A stretch of 46,037 nt of DNA. Source: UBA1014 sp964344035. GTDB lineage: Bacteria; SAR324; NAC60-12. The stretch lies in the NCBI GenBank assembly GCA_964344035.1, contig CAYFLK010000025.1, positions 1 to 46,037 on the forward strand, given 5' to 3'. A model generated the notes under the pieces. It made no database searches. It was not told the DNA's origin and saw only the letters and a program-made list of their open reading frames with translations. A program made the translations under genes and the position numbers. Below are positions 1 to 8,064 of this stretch, in pieces. Every line of letters begins with the position of its first letter. Position 1 is the stretch's first letter.

Positions 1-7
1 CTTTAAT

Positions 8-29
8 CCAAAGGTTGGGAGCTTTTTTT
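8..29 (+). terminator. Possible weak terminator at window edge
   Basis: A short CCAA-AGG-TTGG hairpin is followed by a run of seven T. It would end a plus-strand gene lying before the window. The stem is only four base pairs, so this is tentative. Confidence 0.25.
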
Positions 30-72
30 GTTATGAATCGCTCAAGTTAGGTTCATGTAAATCTCGTGCCTT

Positions 73-95
73 GAAAAAGATTTCCTTAAGGAATC
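73..95 (-). terminator. Terminator of the acyl-CoA dehydrogenase-fadB operon
   Basis: Read on the minus strand, GATTCC-TTAA-GGAAATC forms a six-pair hairpin with one bulged A, followed by TTTTTC. It lies 19 bases after the fadB stop, as expected of a Rho-independent terminator, although the stem is AT-rich. Confidence 0.5.
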
Positions 96-113
96 AGCCT
101 GGCATGGAATACA

Positions 114-2279
114 TCAAGATGTATAAAAAACATCATTGTTGGCAACCATTTTTTGAATTTGTCCGGTCGGCTGATAAATTTTCCCAAATTTCAACAATTT
201 TTCTGCGCTGCCGCACAGTGAAGATAATCCGACTTCATCTGCCCAACGGAATATACCGCCCCTGAATGGCGGGAACCCAAGTCCATAGATCAAGGCCATA
301 TCTACTTCGGAAGGGCTGTTAACGATTCCGTCTTCCAGGCAGCGTGAACTTTCCATCAGCATCGGCAGCATCATGCGATCAATTATTTCGGAGTCTGAGA
401 AGTTTCTCCCCTTGGATAATTCCATTTCAGCAAGAATGGATTCCATATTGGGATCACGTTCCTTTCTTGGTCTACCTTTTCTGTCACTCGAATGAACATA
501 GAAACCACGGTTGTTCTTCTTCCCGAGGCGATTATGTGAATACATCATGGTGATGATGCTTGTATTATCGTCGCTCATGCGGTCCGGATACCCTTGTGCT
601 AAAACTCCTCCTGCATGGTGTGATGTATCGATCCCGACAACATCAAGCAGCCATGCAGGTCCCATCGGCCAACCGAATTTTTCCATAATCCGGTCAACCA
701 TTTCGTAATCCGCACCTTCCTTAATCAACTGTGCAAAGCCGGCGAAGTAAGGAAACAAAACCCTGTTTACCAGAAACCCTGGACAATCGTTGACCACCAC
801 CGGACTTTTTCCCAGATCTGATGCAAATGCAACAGTTGTGGCAATAGTAGAATCACTGCTCTTGTCTCCACGGATGATTTCCACCAGGGGCATGCGGTGA
901 ACAGGATTAAAGAAGTGCATGCCGCAAAACCGTTCCGGATGCCTCAGTCCGCTTGCCAGGCTGTTAATGGAGATGGTTGATGTATTGCTGGCAATGACCG
1001 CATTTTCACTCACCACTTCCTCAATTTCCTGGAACACAATTCGTTTTACCGTGTCCTTCTCCACGACGGCTTCAATGACCATGTCGGCATCTTGCAGATT
1101 TTCATAGGAGAGGGTGGGAGTTATCTGATTCAGGGTCTTGCTTATTTTTAGGCTGTCAATCCTACCCCTGTCAAACCTGCGCTGTAGTATCTTAGCGACT
1201 TCGGATAATCCCAATTCCAGCTGTTCTGATGCAATGTCCTTCATGGCAATCGGATAGCCTTTTTGTGCCGCCTGATAAGCGATCCCTCCGCCCATAATCC
1301 CTGCGCCAAGCACTGCCGATTTATTCACCTGCCTAGCGGATTTACGCATTTTTTTCGCGTTTTTCTTTAGTGATTGATCGCCAAGAAACAAGCCGATCAA
1401 TGCTCTCGCCTCTGGTGATTTAGCCAGTTCGACAAAGCCCTCTGCCTCTATTTCCAGGGCCTCCGTCAGCGGCATTCCGGCTGCTGCCTGCATCACTCCG
1501 GCGATGGTCATGGGGGCAGGATAATTTTTCCCGGCTTTTTGTGCAATGAACGCTCGTGCAGTTTCAAAAACCATCATTGCCTCATTTTCATTGAGGTGCA
1601 ATGACTCGTGTTTTTGTTCACGCCTGTGGCGCCATTCTATCTCCCAGTTAACGGCCGCGTTCAGCATCTTCAATGCTGATATGCGCAAAGAGTCCGGTTC
1701 AACCACCGCGTCAATGGCGCCGACCTTCAACGCTGATTCAGCGGTTTGTTCATCTCCCGCTGCAATCCATTCGAGTGCATTGTCTGCGCCGATCATTCGT
1801 GGAAGCCTGCTAGTCCCTCCAAACCCCGGCAGCAGCCCCAGTTTGACTTCAGGTAGACCGACTTTGGCTGTTGCTGCGGCCACCCGGAATGTCGAAGCCA
1901 GTGCAATTTCAAACCCTCCTCCCAGTGCATAACCGTTGAGCGCACATATGCTGGGAATATCCAGGTTCTCCATATCGAGGAAGATCTGCTGCTGCTTCCG
2001 CATCAATGCCACCAGTTCTTCCCTGGGCATTTGGAACACACTGAGAAACTCGGTAATGTCCGCACCGACAATGAATACATCCTTGGCACTGCTGATCAAC
2101 AGGCCCTTAAGGGAAGCATCTTTCTGCATTTCATCGATAACTGACCGGAATTCTTCCATGGTTGTCCGGTTGAACTTGTTTACCGAATCTCCCTGCAAAT
2201 CGAACGTCAGTTCAACAATGCCATTTTCCAACATCCCGCAGCGCAATGCGCGGCCTTGAAATTCCATAATATCACTCAT
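114..2279 (-). CDS. fadB: Multifunctional fatty-acid oxidation protein FadB-like (enoyl-CoA hydratase / 3-hydroxyacyl-CoA dehydrogenase)
   Basis: Performs the hydration and NAD-dependent oxidation steps of fatty-acid beta-oxidation in the cytoplasm. The N-terminal crotonase domain (about residues 5-190) has the NGYALGGGFEIALAS oxyanion-hole segment and the two expected acidic residues, Glu124 and Glu144. The second half opens with the Rossmann motif GAGIMGGG (325-332) and carries the HCDH signature HFFNPVHRMPLVE with its catalytic histidine. The length of 721 aa matches FadB/FadJ. An internal ATG at residue 5 (MEFQGRAL) aligns better with the E. coli FadB start, and neither start has a clear ribosome-binding site, so 2267 is an alternative. 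It follows the acyl-CoA dehydrogenase gene by 18 bases and is probably cotranscribed. A FadA thiolase partner is not in the window. Confidence 0.93.
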   Translation of the reverse strand: MSDIMEFQGRALRCGMLENGIVELTFDLQGDSVNKFNRTTMEEFRSVIDEMQKDASLKGLLISSAKDVFIVGADITEFLSVFQMPREELVALMRKQQQIFLDMENLDIPSICALNGYALGGGFEIALASTFRVAAATAKVGLPEVKLGLLPGFGGTSRLPRMIGADNALEWIAAGDEQTAESALKVGAIDAVVEPDSLRISALKMLNAAVNWEIEWRHRREQKHESLHLNENEAMMVFETARAFIAQKAGKNYPAPMTIAGVMQAAAGMPLTEALEIEAEGFVELAKSPEARALIGLFLGDQSLKKNAKKMRKSARQVNKSAVLGAGIMGGGIAYQAAQKGYPIAMKDIASEQLELGLSEVAKILQRRFDRGRIDSLKISKTLNQITPTLSYENLQDADMVIEAVVEKDTVKRIVFQEIEEVVSENAVIASNTSTISINSLASGLRHPERFCGMHFFNPVHRMPLVEIIRGDKSSDSTIATTVAFASDLGKSPVVVNDCPGFLVNRVLFPYFAGFAQLIKEGADYEMVDRIMEKFGWPMGPAWLLDVVGIDTSHHAGGVLAQGYPDRMSDDNTSIITMMYSHNRLGKKNNRGFYVHSSDRKGRPRKERDPNMESILAEMELSKGRNFSDSEIIDRMMLPMLMESSRCLEDGIVNSPSEVDMALIYGLGFPPFRGGIFRWADEVGLSSLCGSAEKLLKFGKIYQPTGQIQKMVANNDVFYTS

Positions 2280-2297
2280 TTGAGGTTGATAATGTGA

Positions 2298-4145
2298 TTA
2301 GAAAACGATGTCCAGGGCGTCTAGGTTCCGCTGCTTGGCCCCGGACATCAATGCTTCATTTTCAGGAACAATCACTTCAATAAAATATCGAGCAGTTTTC
2401 AGTTTGTTGTCATAAAAAATAGAGTCATCGTTCTTGTTGATGGACTGAGGTGCGGGTGCTCCTTCACTGCGCGGTTGGTTTGTAGATGTCCTCGATTTTT
2501 CAATGGCAACCGCAGCCTGTTCAAGCAGGAACCCTCCAGCGGTTACTGCCGAGATGAACATTAAGAAAGGCGTCGCATAAAGCGCCACAGCTTCAATACC
2601 ACGGGTTTTCATCACCTCACCTGACTCCTTCGCCAGCTCATAAACCGATTCACACTGGTTTTCCCAGGTTTTCGCAGCGGCGGTGAGCCCCGTATGTTCG
2701 TTGCAGGCCTCAACGATTCTGCTGTAACGCTGCATCAGTTTTTTAAATAAAGCCCCATCGTTTATGGTCATTTTCCGGCCAACCAGGTCGAGCGCCTGTA
2801 TGTCTGTGGTGCCTTCATAGATGGCTGACACCCGGGCATCCCGATACAGTTGTTCGAGGGGGAAATCCCTGGTGTAACCGACGCCTCCCAAAACCTGGAT
2901 ACCGGTTCGAATAACGCTGATACCTGTTTCAGAACACCACCCTTTGCACATCGGAGTCAGTATATCGACCAACATCTGTGATTCATCTTCGTCCTGGCCC
3001 TCATGAACACGAGTTAAATCCACCATATGTGCGGTGGCATGCAGGAGTGCGCGCATACCTTCCACTTTCGCCTTCATCAGCATCAGGTTGTGCCTCACAG
3101 CAGGATGTTCGATGATGGCAACACGCGGGGCATCTCCCTCGTGCATCCTCGTTATGTGCGGTCCCTGCAAACGTTCTCCGGCATACTTGAGGGCGAATTG
3201 ATAGGCTGCCCCCGCCAGCGCCATTGCTGTCGAACCCACTGCGATGCGCGCATTGTTCATCATTTGGAACATGCAGCTCATCCCCCGGTTTTCTTCACCA
3301 AGCAACCATCCCAGGCAATTCCCGTTTTCTCCAAACTTAAGCATCGCGGTGGGGCTGGCATGCAAGCCCATTTTATTTTCGATTGACGCAACGGTCACAT
3401 CGTTCCATTCTCCAAGTGTCCCGTCACTTTCAACCCTGGTATGGGGCACAACGAACAAGCTCAACCCCCTTGTTCCCGATGGCGCTCCCTTGATGCGCGC
3501 AAGCACTGTGTGAACAGTGGTTTTACCCAGGTCGCTGTCTCCGGAGGAAATCCAGCACTTGGTCCCCTTTATCCTGTAAACCCCTTTTCCCAAGGGTTCG
3601 GCAGAGGTCAGGCTTGCACCGACATCGGAACCTGCATGAGGCTCGCTGAGACACATGGTTCCGGTAAATTCCCCACGGTTCATGCGCGAAACATATTTTT
3701 CTTTCAGTTCGCTGCTGCCAAAAGACGCAATCAGTTTTGCTGCTCCGGATGTCAGAGAGAAAAAGGAGGATAGAGCGGCATTACCAGCGGTGATTCCTTC
3801 ACTGACCGCCAGCCCGATGCATGCCGGAGCCCCCTGTCCTTCAAACTTCCTGGACCCCGTGAGCGATGCCCATCCCAGTTCGTAAGCCTTCCTGTAGGGG
3901 TTTTTCATGCATTCAGGGACTTTCACCCGCTCGTTCTCAAGGGTGCAGCCTGCGCGGTCGCTTTCAGTACGGGTAGGGGCCACTATTTCAGCGGCAAACC
4001 GCAGTCCTTCCTCAACCAGAAGTTCCACGGTTTCTCCATCGAAATCTTCATATAATTTGTGCCTGCAGAGCAAATCTACCCGCAGCCATTCACGAAGGAT
4101 GAATATAATTTCACGCTTGTCTAAAATCAGTTCAGTACTGCTCAT
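2298..4145 (-). CDS. Acyl-CoA dehydrogenase, long (C-terminal extended) type
   Basis: Catalyses FAD-dependent alpha,beta-dehydrogenation of an acyl-CoA, the first step of beta-oxidation. The flavin-contacting signature TGTMCLSEPHAGSDVG lies at 161-176 and CWISSGD at 197-203. The catalytic-glutamate segment YEGTTDIQ is at 443-450. At 615 aa it is about 200 residues longer than classical acyl-CoA dehydrogenases; the extra C-terminal domain is seen in the family that includes DmdC-like (3-methylmercaptopropionyl-CoA) enzymes. Substrate chain length cannot be read from sequence. Because it lies directly upstream of fadB in one operon, a fatty acyl-CoA substrate is likely. Confidence 0.9.
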   Translation of the reverse strand: MSSTELILDKREIIFILREWLRVDLLCRHKLYEDFDGETVELLVEEGLRFAAEIVAPTRTESDRAGCTLENERVKVPECMKNPYRKAYELGWASLTGSRKFEGQGAPACIGLAVSEGITAGNAALSSFFSLTSGAAKLIASFGSSELKEKYVSRMNRGEFTGTMCLSEPHAGSDVGASLTSAEPLGKGVYRIKGTKCWISSGDSDLGKTTVHTVLARIKGAPSGTRGLSLFVVPHTRVESDGTLGEWNDVTVASIENKMGLHASPTAMLKFGENGNCLGWLLGEENRGMSCMFQMMNNARIAVGSTAMALAGAAYQFALKYAGERLQGPHITRMHEGDAPRVAIIEHPAVRHNLMLMKAKVEGMRALLHATAHMVDLTRVHEGQDEDESQMLVDILTPMCKGWCSETGISVIRTGIQVLGGVGYTRDFPLEQLYRDARVSAIYEGTTDIQALDLVGRKMTINDGALFKKLMQRYSRIVEACNEHTGLTAAAKTWENQCESVYELAKESGEVMKTRGIEAVALYATPFLMFISAVTAGGFLLEQAAVAIEKSRTSTNQPRSEGAPAPQSINKNDDSIFYDNKLKTARYFIEVIVPENEALMSGAKQRNLDALDIVF

Positions 4146-4228
4146 TCCGCTAGTTCCCCGAATATTGATGCATGAAAATTATGAAACCGGCTTTGACGGG
4201 TCGTACTAATTCGCATAAACCGTCATAA

Positions 4229-4257
4229 ACTATAGTGGACCAATAAAGGAAAAACAA
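4229..4257 (-). promoter_or_regulatory. Putative sigma70 promoter of the beta-oxidation operon
   Basis: On the minus strand TTGTTT, a 17-base spacer and TATAGT (five of six consensus matches at -10) lie about 85 bases before the acyl-CoA dehydrogenase start. Recognised by eye only. Confidence 0.45.
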
Positions 4258-4387
4258 AATCATTTGAACCCGCAGCGCTTAAACAGCCTACGTGTTGTGA
4301 CAAGTCCGGGTTCGTCAGACTGTTTGGCGCGGATAGTGCGGCAGACTCATTCCCATACTTACACGGGAAGCGATCCGGCAGGTTTTA

Positions 4388-5083
4388 TCACAAATTGAAA
4401 TACTGCTTCCTTGCGGGGTGACGCAAGCGTGAAAGAGCTTTCGCTTCTATCTGGCGGATCCTTTCCCGGGTGACATCGAAGTTGATGCCGATTTCCTCAA
4501 GAGTGTATTCGCGCTTTTCGTCCATCCCAAACCGCATCCGCAACACTTTCGCTTCACGCGGAGAAAGGGTGTCTATCACCCGCCGCAGCATTTCCCTCAA
4601 GTTCTCCTGGACAGTTACCAATGACGGGTCTTTGATTTTTTCATCGGCAATGAAATCGCTCAATGAGGAATCTTCTCCGTCTCCCAGCGGCGTATTCAAA
4701 GAAATCGGAGACTGGCTGATTCTCAAGGTTTCAAAGATCCTTTCCAAAGGCATTCCGAGTTGGTTCTGCAATTCCTGGCGGGTGGGTCTGCGACCCAGTT
4801 CCTGACGCATGGATTCGGAAACCTGCAGAAACTTGTTGATCGTCTCAATCATGTGGACAGGCACCCGGATGGTCCTAGCCTGGTCAATCAGGGCCCGGGT
4901 AATGGACTGCCTGATCCACCAGGTGGCATAGGTGGAAAATTTGTACCCCCTGCGGTATTCAAACTTTTCCACTGCCCTCATCAAGCCCAGGTTTCCTTCC
5001 TGGATCAAATCGATCAAAGGCAATCCGCGGTTGAGGTACTTTTTGGCAATGCTGATGACCAGCCGCAAGTTGGCTTCCGTCAA
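4388..5083 (-). CDS. rpoD: RNA polymerase primary sigma factor RpoD, regions 2-4 (downstream of in-frame amber)
   Basis: Encodes the promoter-recognising half of the housekeeping sigma factor. Region 2.1 begins at EANLRLVISIAKKY. Regions 2.3-2.4 include YKFSTYATWWIRQSITRALI and QARTIRVPVHMIE. Region 4.2 ends with the helix-turn-helix EIGINFDVTRERIRQIEAKA. The frame is continuous with the upstream open reading frame except for one TAG at 5084-5086. The only nearby start is the TTG immediately after that TAG, with no Shine-Dalgarno sequence, so independent translation looks poor. The fused product would be about 535 aa, within RpoD size when region 1.1 is reduced. Confidence 0.9.
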   Translation of the reverse strand: MTEANLRLVISIAKKYLNRGLPLIDLIQEGNLGLMRAVEKFEYRRGYKFSTYATWWIRQSITRALIDQARTIRVPVHMIETINKFLQVSESMRQELGRRPTRQELQNQLGMPLERIFETLRISQSPISLNTPLGDGEDSSLSDFIADEKIKDPSLVTVQENLREMLRRVIDTLSPREAKVLRMRFGMDEKREYTLEEIGINFDVTRERIRQIEAKALSRLRHPARKQYFNL

Positions 5084-5995
5084 CTATGTTTTTGCACGGT
5101 GCACCCTCTTTTCAGTAGACTTCATGCGGGACACGTGTTCATTGAAAGTCTCAAGGTCCATCCCTGTCCGGTTTAGCAGATCCCGGATGCGTCGCTGACT
5201 CTGCCGAATTTTTTCGGCATACCTGCGGGAAGCTGAATGCATCCACTTGCGCTTTCCTGACGGTTCGGAAATCCCGTCTGCATTAAAGGCCATTTCCGCC
5301 TTTGGACCGTGTGTATAAAATGACTCGTCTATTTCCCCGGTGTCTATGCCGAGGGCCGCGCTGCAATCCCGGATTTGACTCAATTCCCTGCTGATTGCGG
5401 AATGATGGCGAAAAACCAGTTCACACATGGTTTCAATCTGACTGGTGCTGAAACAACACTGAATCAGATATTTCTTCAATATCTTTACCCCCGGAACGGT
5501 TGTTTTTGTGGCCTCGCATGTCTCTCTTGCAACGATCCGCATGGATTCGGGGTGAATACATTTCTCAATGAGCTTTAATGTACGCAACAGTTTTTTAAAT
5601 GCAGCTTTTTCATCTTCAATCAGATGGTTGTGTTCGTCTACTCCCGTGATCAAGCGGTGGGCACGGACTTCACCTGACTCCAGTTTTGCTTTTAAGTCCA
5701 TGAGATACCGCATTATCAGCGGCGATTCCGTGAACAGCTCGATCAATTCCTGATTGGCCATTTCAATCCGCTTGGCAATCTCAACTTCCTGCCGGCGGTT
5801 CAACAGGGGGAAACTGCCCATTTTCCTGAAATAAAGCTCAACCAAATCTTCATGTGCGGCTGGATCATCATCTACACTCAAAATCTGCTTCTGGTTTCCG
5901 GAAATGGATGTGTGGAGGGAATTCTTGTCTGTCTGGTCCATTCCAACCCTGGATTCTTCTTCCATGGGCATCTTCATTTCTTCTAACTGTTCCAT
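5084..5995 (-). CDS. rpoD: RNA polymerase primary sigma factor RpoD, N-terminal part (ends at in-frame amber)
   Basis: The N-terminal portion of the housekeeping sigma factor. Region 1.2 is recognisable at about 50-78 (DLVELYFRKMGSFPLLNRRQ, then EVEIAKRIE). A long non-conserved region follows, as in proteobacterial RpoD, and then the approach to region 2.1 (KRVHRAKT). The expected next residues are ELTEANLRL; the E is replaced by TAG, then TTG-ACG-GAA-GCC-AAC follows in the same frame. A single GAG-to-TAG change explains it. TAG is used as a normal stop by other genes here (33463, 36869, 15472), so general amber suppression is unlikely. The extreme N-terminus lacks an obvious region 1.1. Confidence 0.88.
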   Translation of the reverse strand: MEQLEEMKMPMEEESRVGMDQTDKNSLHTSISGNQKQILSVDDDPAAHEDLVELYFRKMGSFPLLNRRQEVEIAKRIEMANQELIELFTESPLIMRYLMDLKAKLESGEVRAHRLITGVDEHNHLIEDEKAAFKKLLRTLKLIEKCIHPESMRIVARETCEATKTTVPGVKILKKYLIQCCFSTSQIETMCELVFRHHSAISRELSQIRDCSAALGIDTGEIDESFYTHGPKAEMAFNADGISEPSGKRKWMHSASRRYAEKIRQSQRRIRDLLNRTGMDLETFNEHVSRMKSTEKRVHRAKT

Positions 5996-6525
5996 CTCGG
6001 TTCCATGCCGGATAAGTGTTTATCCAAATTTCTTGTTACGTGAGTCAATGAAGAAAGACACCGGCCATCTACAAATAACCATCACGGGAGCGGTTCAATC
6101 ATGAATTCATAAAGTAATAATTTTATGGATGAATTATTCGATTTTCCGCAATTAAGTGTCGCATTGATTAATTCCCCTGTCAACAGGGTTCTCATTTATT
6201 AAAAGTATCGTTTGAACAAAACAGGACAAATATACAACGCGCCTTGCCATTCAAGATTCAAAGGTTTATTATTTTGTCTGAAAAATCAGAATCACTCAGC
6301 AAGTGGTTCAGTTTGGTTCAATCCTTCAACTCGCAGTTCTTGTACCGGCTGTAATGCTGTGCTGACGCCGGGACAACTGCCACATAATCTGGTAAATTAG
6401 GGTGATGCCGGGCGAAAACAGCTGGATGCATTTATAATCAGCGAAAATCAAGGATTGTGAATATATCATAAACCGGGTTTAGTCAGGCTTGGGAAAACAC
6501 CTCCCGCATGACAAGAAAGGAAGCG
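5996..6525 (+). other. Gene-free stretch between rpoD and the CDGSH gene
   Basis: No convincing coding sequence is visible on either strand; the short open frames have no ribosome-binding site or recognisable motif. It contains the putative rpoD promoter on the minus strand and must hold the promoter of the plus-strand CDGSH gene, which I could not pin down. Confidence 0.5.
6155..6183 (-). promoter_or_regulatory. Putative rpoD promoter (extended -10)
   Basis: On the minus strand TTGACA, a 17-base spacer and GACACT are present, with TGC directly before the -10 as in an extended -10 element. The predicted transcript would have a leader of about 150 bases before rpoD. Confidence 0.5.
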
Positions 6526-6714
6526 ATGTCAGAAAAAGTACTGAAAGTAAAAATAGCGGAGAAAGGCCCCTACATCATTCAGGGCGGAGTGACTCTGGTA
6601 CATCCGAATGGAAGCGAGACCGAGAAAGAGAACACAGTTGCTCTGTGCCGATGTGGTTATTCGGTCAAAAAACCATTTTGTGACGGATCACACAAAGATC
6701 ACGACAACCTTTAG
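6526..6714 (+). CDS. CDGSH-type iron-sulfur domain protein
   Basis: A 62-residue mitoNEET-like protein expected to bind a 2Fe-2S cluster through three cysteines and one histidine. All four ligands are present: Cys41, Cys43, Cys52 and His56 in CRCGYSVKKPFCDGSH, an exact fit to the family motif C-X-C-X2-S-X3-P-X-C-D-G-S-H. The start was placed at ATG 6526 because AGAAAGGAAG lies directly upstream; an in-frame ATG at 6508 would add six residues. The protein is one domain with no membrane anchor. Its cellular role (electron transfer or cluster handling) cannot be deduced from neighbours, which are rpoD (divergent) and a tRNA. Confidence 0.85.
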   Translation: MSEKVLKVKIAEKGPYIIQGGVTLVHPNGSETEKENTVALCRCGYSVKKPFCDGSHKDHDNL

Positions 6715-6805
6715 GTGAATATCGGCAAGTCGTGGAAAGTGCTTGCTGTCCAGGTCGAGGAACGATATGGATAGTGAATCCGATCTCAGCAACCGAGAGG
6801 TTAGC

Positions 6806-6880
6806 TGGTGGGCGCGGCAAGGATTGAACTTGCGACCTCATGCGTGTGAAGCATGCGCTCTCCCACTGAGCTACGCGCCC
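6806..6880 (-). tRNA. tRNA-Val (anticodon CAC)
   Basis: Read on the minus strand this folds as a complete tRNA: acceptor stem GGGCGCG/CGCGCCC, D arm GCTC-AGTGGGA-GAGC, anticodon arm CATGC-TTCACAC-GCATG with anticodon CAC, and T arm GCAAG-TTCAATC-CTTGC. The discriminator is A and the 3' CCA is genome-encoded. The loop is TTCAATC rather than the more common TTCGAATC-like sequence. It decodes GUG. Confidence 0.96.
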
Positions 6881-6918
6881 TGAAACGGAAAGAAAGGAGT
6901 GGGTAAGATTGAACTCTA

Positions 6919-6947
6919 ATGATCTTATTCCAGATCGAATATGTCAA
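6919..6947 (-). promoter_or_regulatory. Putative tRNA-Val promoter
   Basis: On the minus strand TTGACA, a 17-base spacer and GATCAT lie about 40 bases upstream of the tRNA 5' end. The -35 is a perfect consensus match and the -10 matches four of six. Confidence 0.55.
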
Positions 6948-7034
6948 CTCCTACAACTGCCTCCACCGACAAAATCATGTACTGGTCCTCTAAAGTTTAA
7001 TTGTCAAAGGTGCAAATTAATTGAATTCAGGGTC

Positions 7035-7063
7035 TTGCTCTCACGAATTATTTCCTTTATGAT
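7035..7063 (+). promoter_or_regulatory. Putative promoter of the cold-shock gene
   Basis: TTGCTC, a 17-base spacer and TATGAT (five of six) predict a transcript with a leader of roughly 150 bases before the start codon. Long structured leaders are typical of cspA-type genes. Together with the tRNA promoter this accounts for most of the gene-free stretch 6881-7220. Confidence 0.45.
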
Positions 7064-7220
7064 ATACAGATTCATTCCGTGTTTAGCGGGATCGAATGAG
7101 TTCCCTGGACTGTTCTGTCGCTCAAATAGTTGATCGATGAGAAGTGGCAGGTTCGTTGTGACATGGACCGGAAAGCATGAGTTTAGGGGTTTTCATCGTC
7201 ACGTAAATAATAAGGTTTCC

Positions 7221-7412
7221 ATGACAACTGGTAAAGTCAAATGGTTCAACGAACGCAAAGGCTACGGTTTCATTGAACAGGAATCAGGTCCGGATGTTTT
7301 CGTTCATGTGAGCGAAGTGAAGGGAGGGTTTCTCAGTGAAAATGAGAAAGTAGAGTTTGAGGTCGGCGAAGGTAAAAAAGGCCCTCAGGCAATCAACGTG
7401 CGCCCCGCCTGA
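7221..7412 (+). CDS. Cold-shock domain protein (CspA family)
   Basis: A 63-residue single cold-shock domain, an OB-fold that binds single-stranded RNA and DNA and acts as an RNA chaperone. RNP1 is KGYGFIE (13-19) and RNP2 is VFVHVS (26-31); the N-terminal GKVKWFN is diagnostic. The start is ATG 7221, preceded by TAAGG at suitable spacing; the open frame extends further upstream but the family begins here. A long leader is predicted from the upstream promoter, which could give temperature-dependent control. A GC-rich hairpin follows the stop but has no T-tract. Confidence 0.95.
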   Translation: MTTGKVKWFNERKGYGFIEQESGPDVFVHVSEVKGGFLSENEKVEFEVGEGKKGPQAINVRPA

Positions 7413-7618
7413 AAATCAGATCATTCTTTCTGGCCCCCCTCACTGTGCGTAGGGGGGGCTGTCAAGTCCGCACACCCAATCCCACACTTTATATTTCCTC
7501 CCTTTCTGAAGACCACTGATTGGAACTGCTTATTTGCCGGTCTGAAGCCTGAATAGGTTGCACGCGTGACAGACTGCAGCTCCGGGCGATACAAGTACAA
7601 CCCTCTCCTGAACCAATA

Positions 7619-7900
7619 ATGAAGTTTCATTATTTGTTGGGACTGTCCCTGGCATTTGCGCTGTTGCTCACTGCTTGCGAGACGCCCCGTCAAGAAACAG
7701 GGTATAGTTTTGTCACCGGAAGCTGGATTCCGGAATGGGACAGCCAATTCCACCGGATGATTGAAGCAGGCGATCCGTTTCCTCAAAAGCGGAAAAAATG
7801 CAGTTCGCGAGTGGAATATTTTTATGGCGACCGGCCTTCTAACACTGTTGGGGCAAAACCAGTGAACTGGATCAACATCGGAGGCTGCAAAACCCGGTAA
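7619..7900 (+). CDS. Small predicted lipoprotein, unknown function
   Basis: A 93-residue protein with a hydrophobic signal (residues about 4-18) ending in the lipobox L-T-A-C-E, so Cys20 should be lipid-modified and the mature protein anchored to a membrane facing the periplasm. The mature part is about 74 residues, with segment TGSWIPEWD and two further cysteines. The upstream ribosome-binding site is weak. I do not recognise a family with certainty. It is flanked by a hairpin before and a bidirectional-looking hairpin after, so it is probably transcribed alone. Confidence 0.62.
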   Translation: MKFHYLLGLSLAFALLLTACETPRQETGYSFVTGSWIPEWDSQFHRMIEAGDPFPQKRKKCSSRVEYFYGDRPSNTVGAKPVNWINIGGCKTR

Positions 7901-8009
7901 AACCTATGCAGGCGCTGACAGGGGTATCCGGATTAGTCCGCAACCGCGGGCACCGTAACCCTCCTCCATTGGCAATTATGATAGGCAGGATGGTTCGCAC
8001 AAATACGAA

Positions 8010-8030
8010 TTTGAGCAAAGAAAGCTCAAA
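8010..8030. terminator. Inverted repeat between convergent genes
   Basis: A perfect seven-base inverted repeat (TTTGAGC, seven-base loop, GCTCAAA) lies between the ends of the lipoprotein gene (plus) and the aldo/keto reductase gene (minus). T-tracts are short on both strands, so a shared weak terminator is possible but not certain. Confidence 0.35.
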
Positions 8031-8064
8031 CTGATTTGACGTAGACTTGGATCGCTTTTCCAGA

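Noticed and set aside
5084..5086. Selenocysteine or other recoding at the rpoD stop
   Set aside because: The codon is TAG, not TGA. TAG serves as a normal stop elsewhere in the window, and nothing suggests pyrrolysine use.
7432..7460. GC-rich hairpin after the cold-shock gene as a terminator
   Set aside because: The stem is good but there is no T-tract on either strand, and the arms are simple C and G runs.
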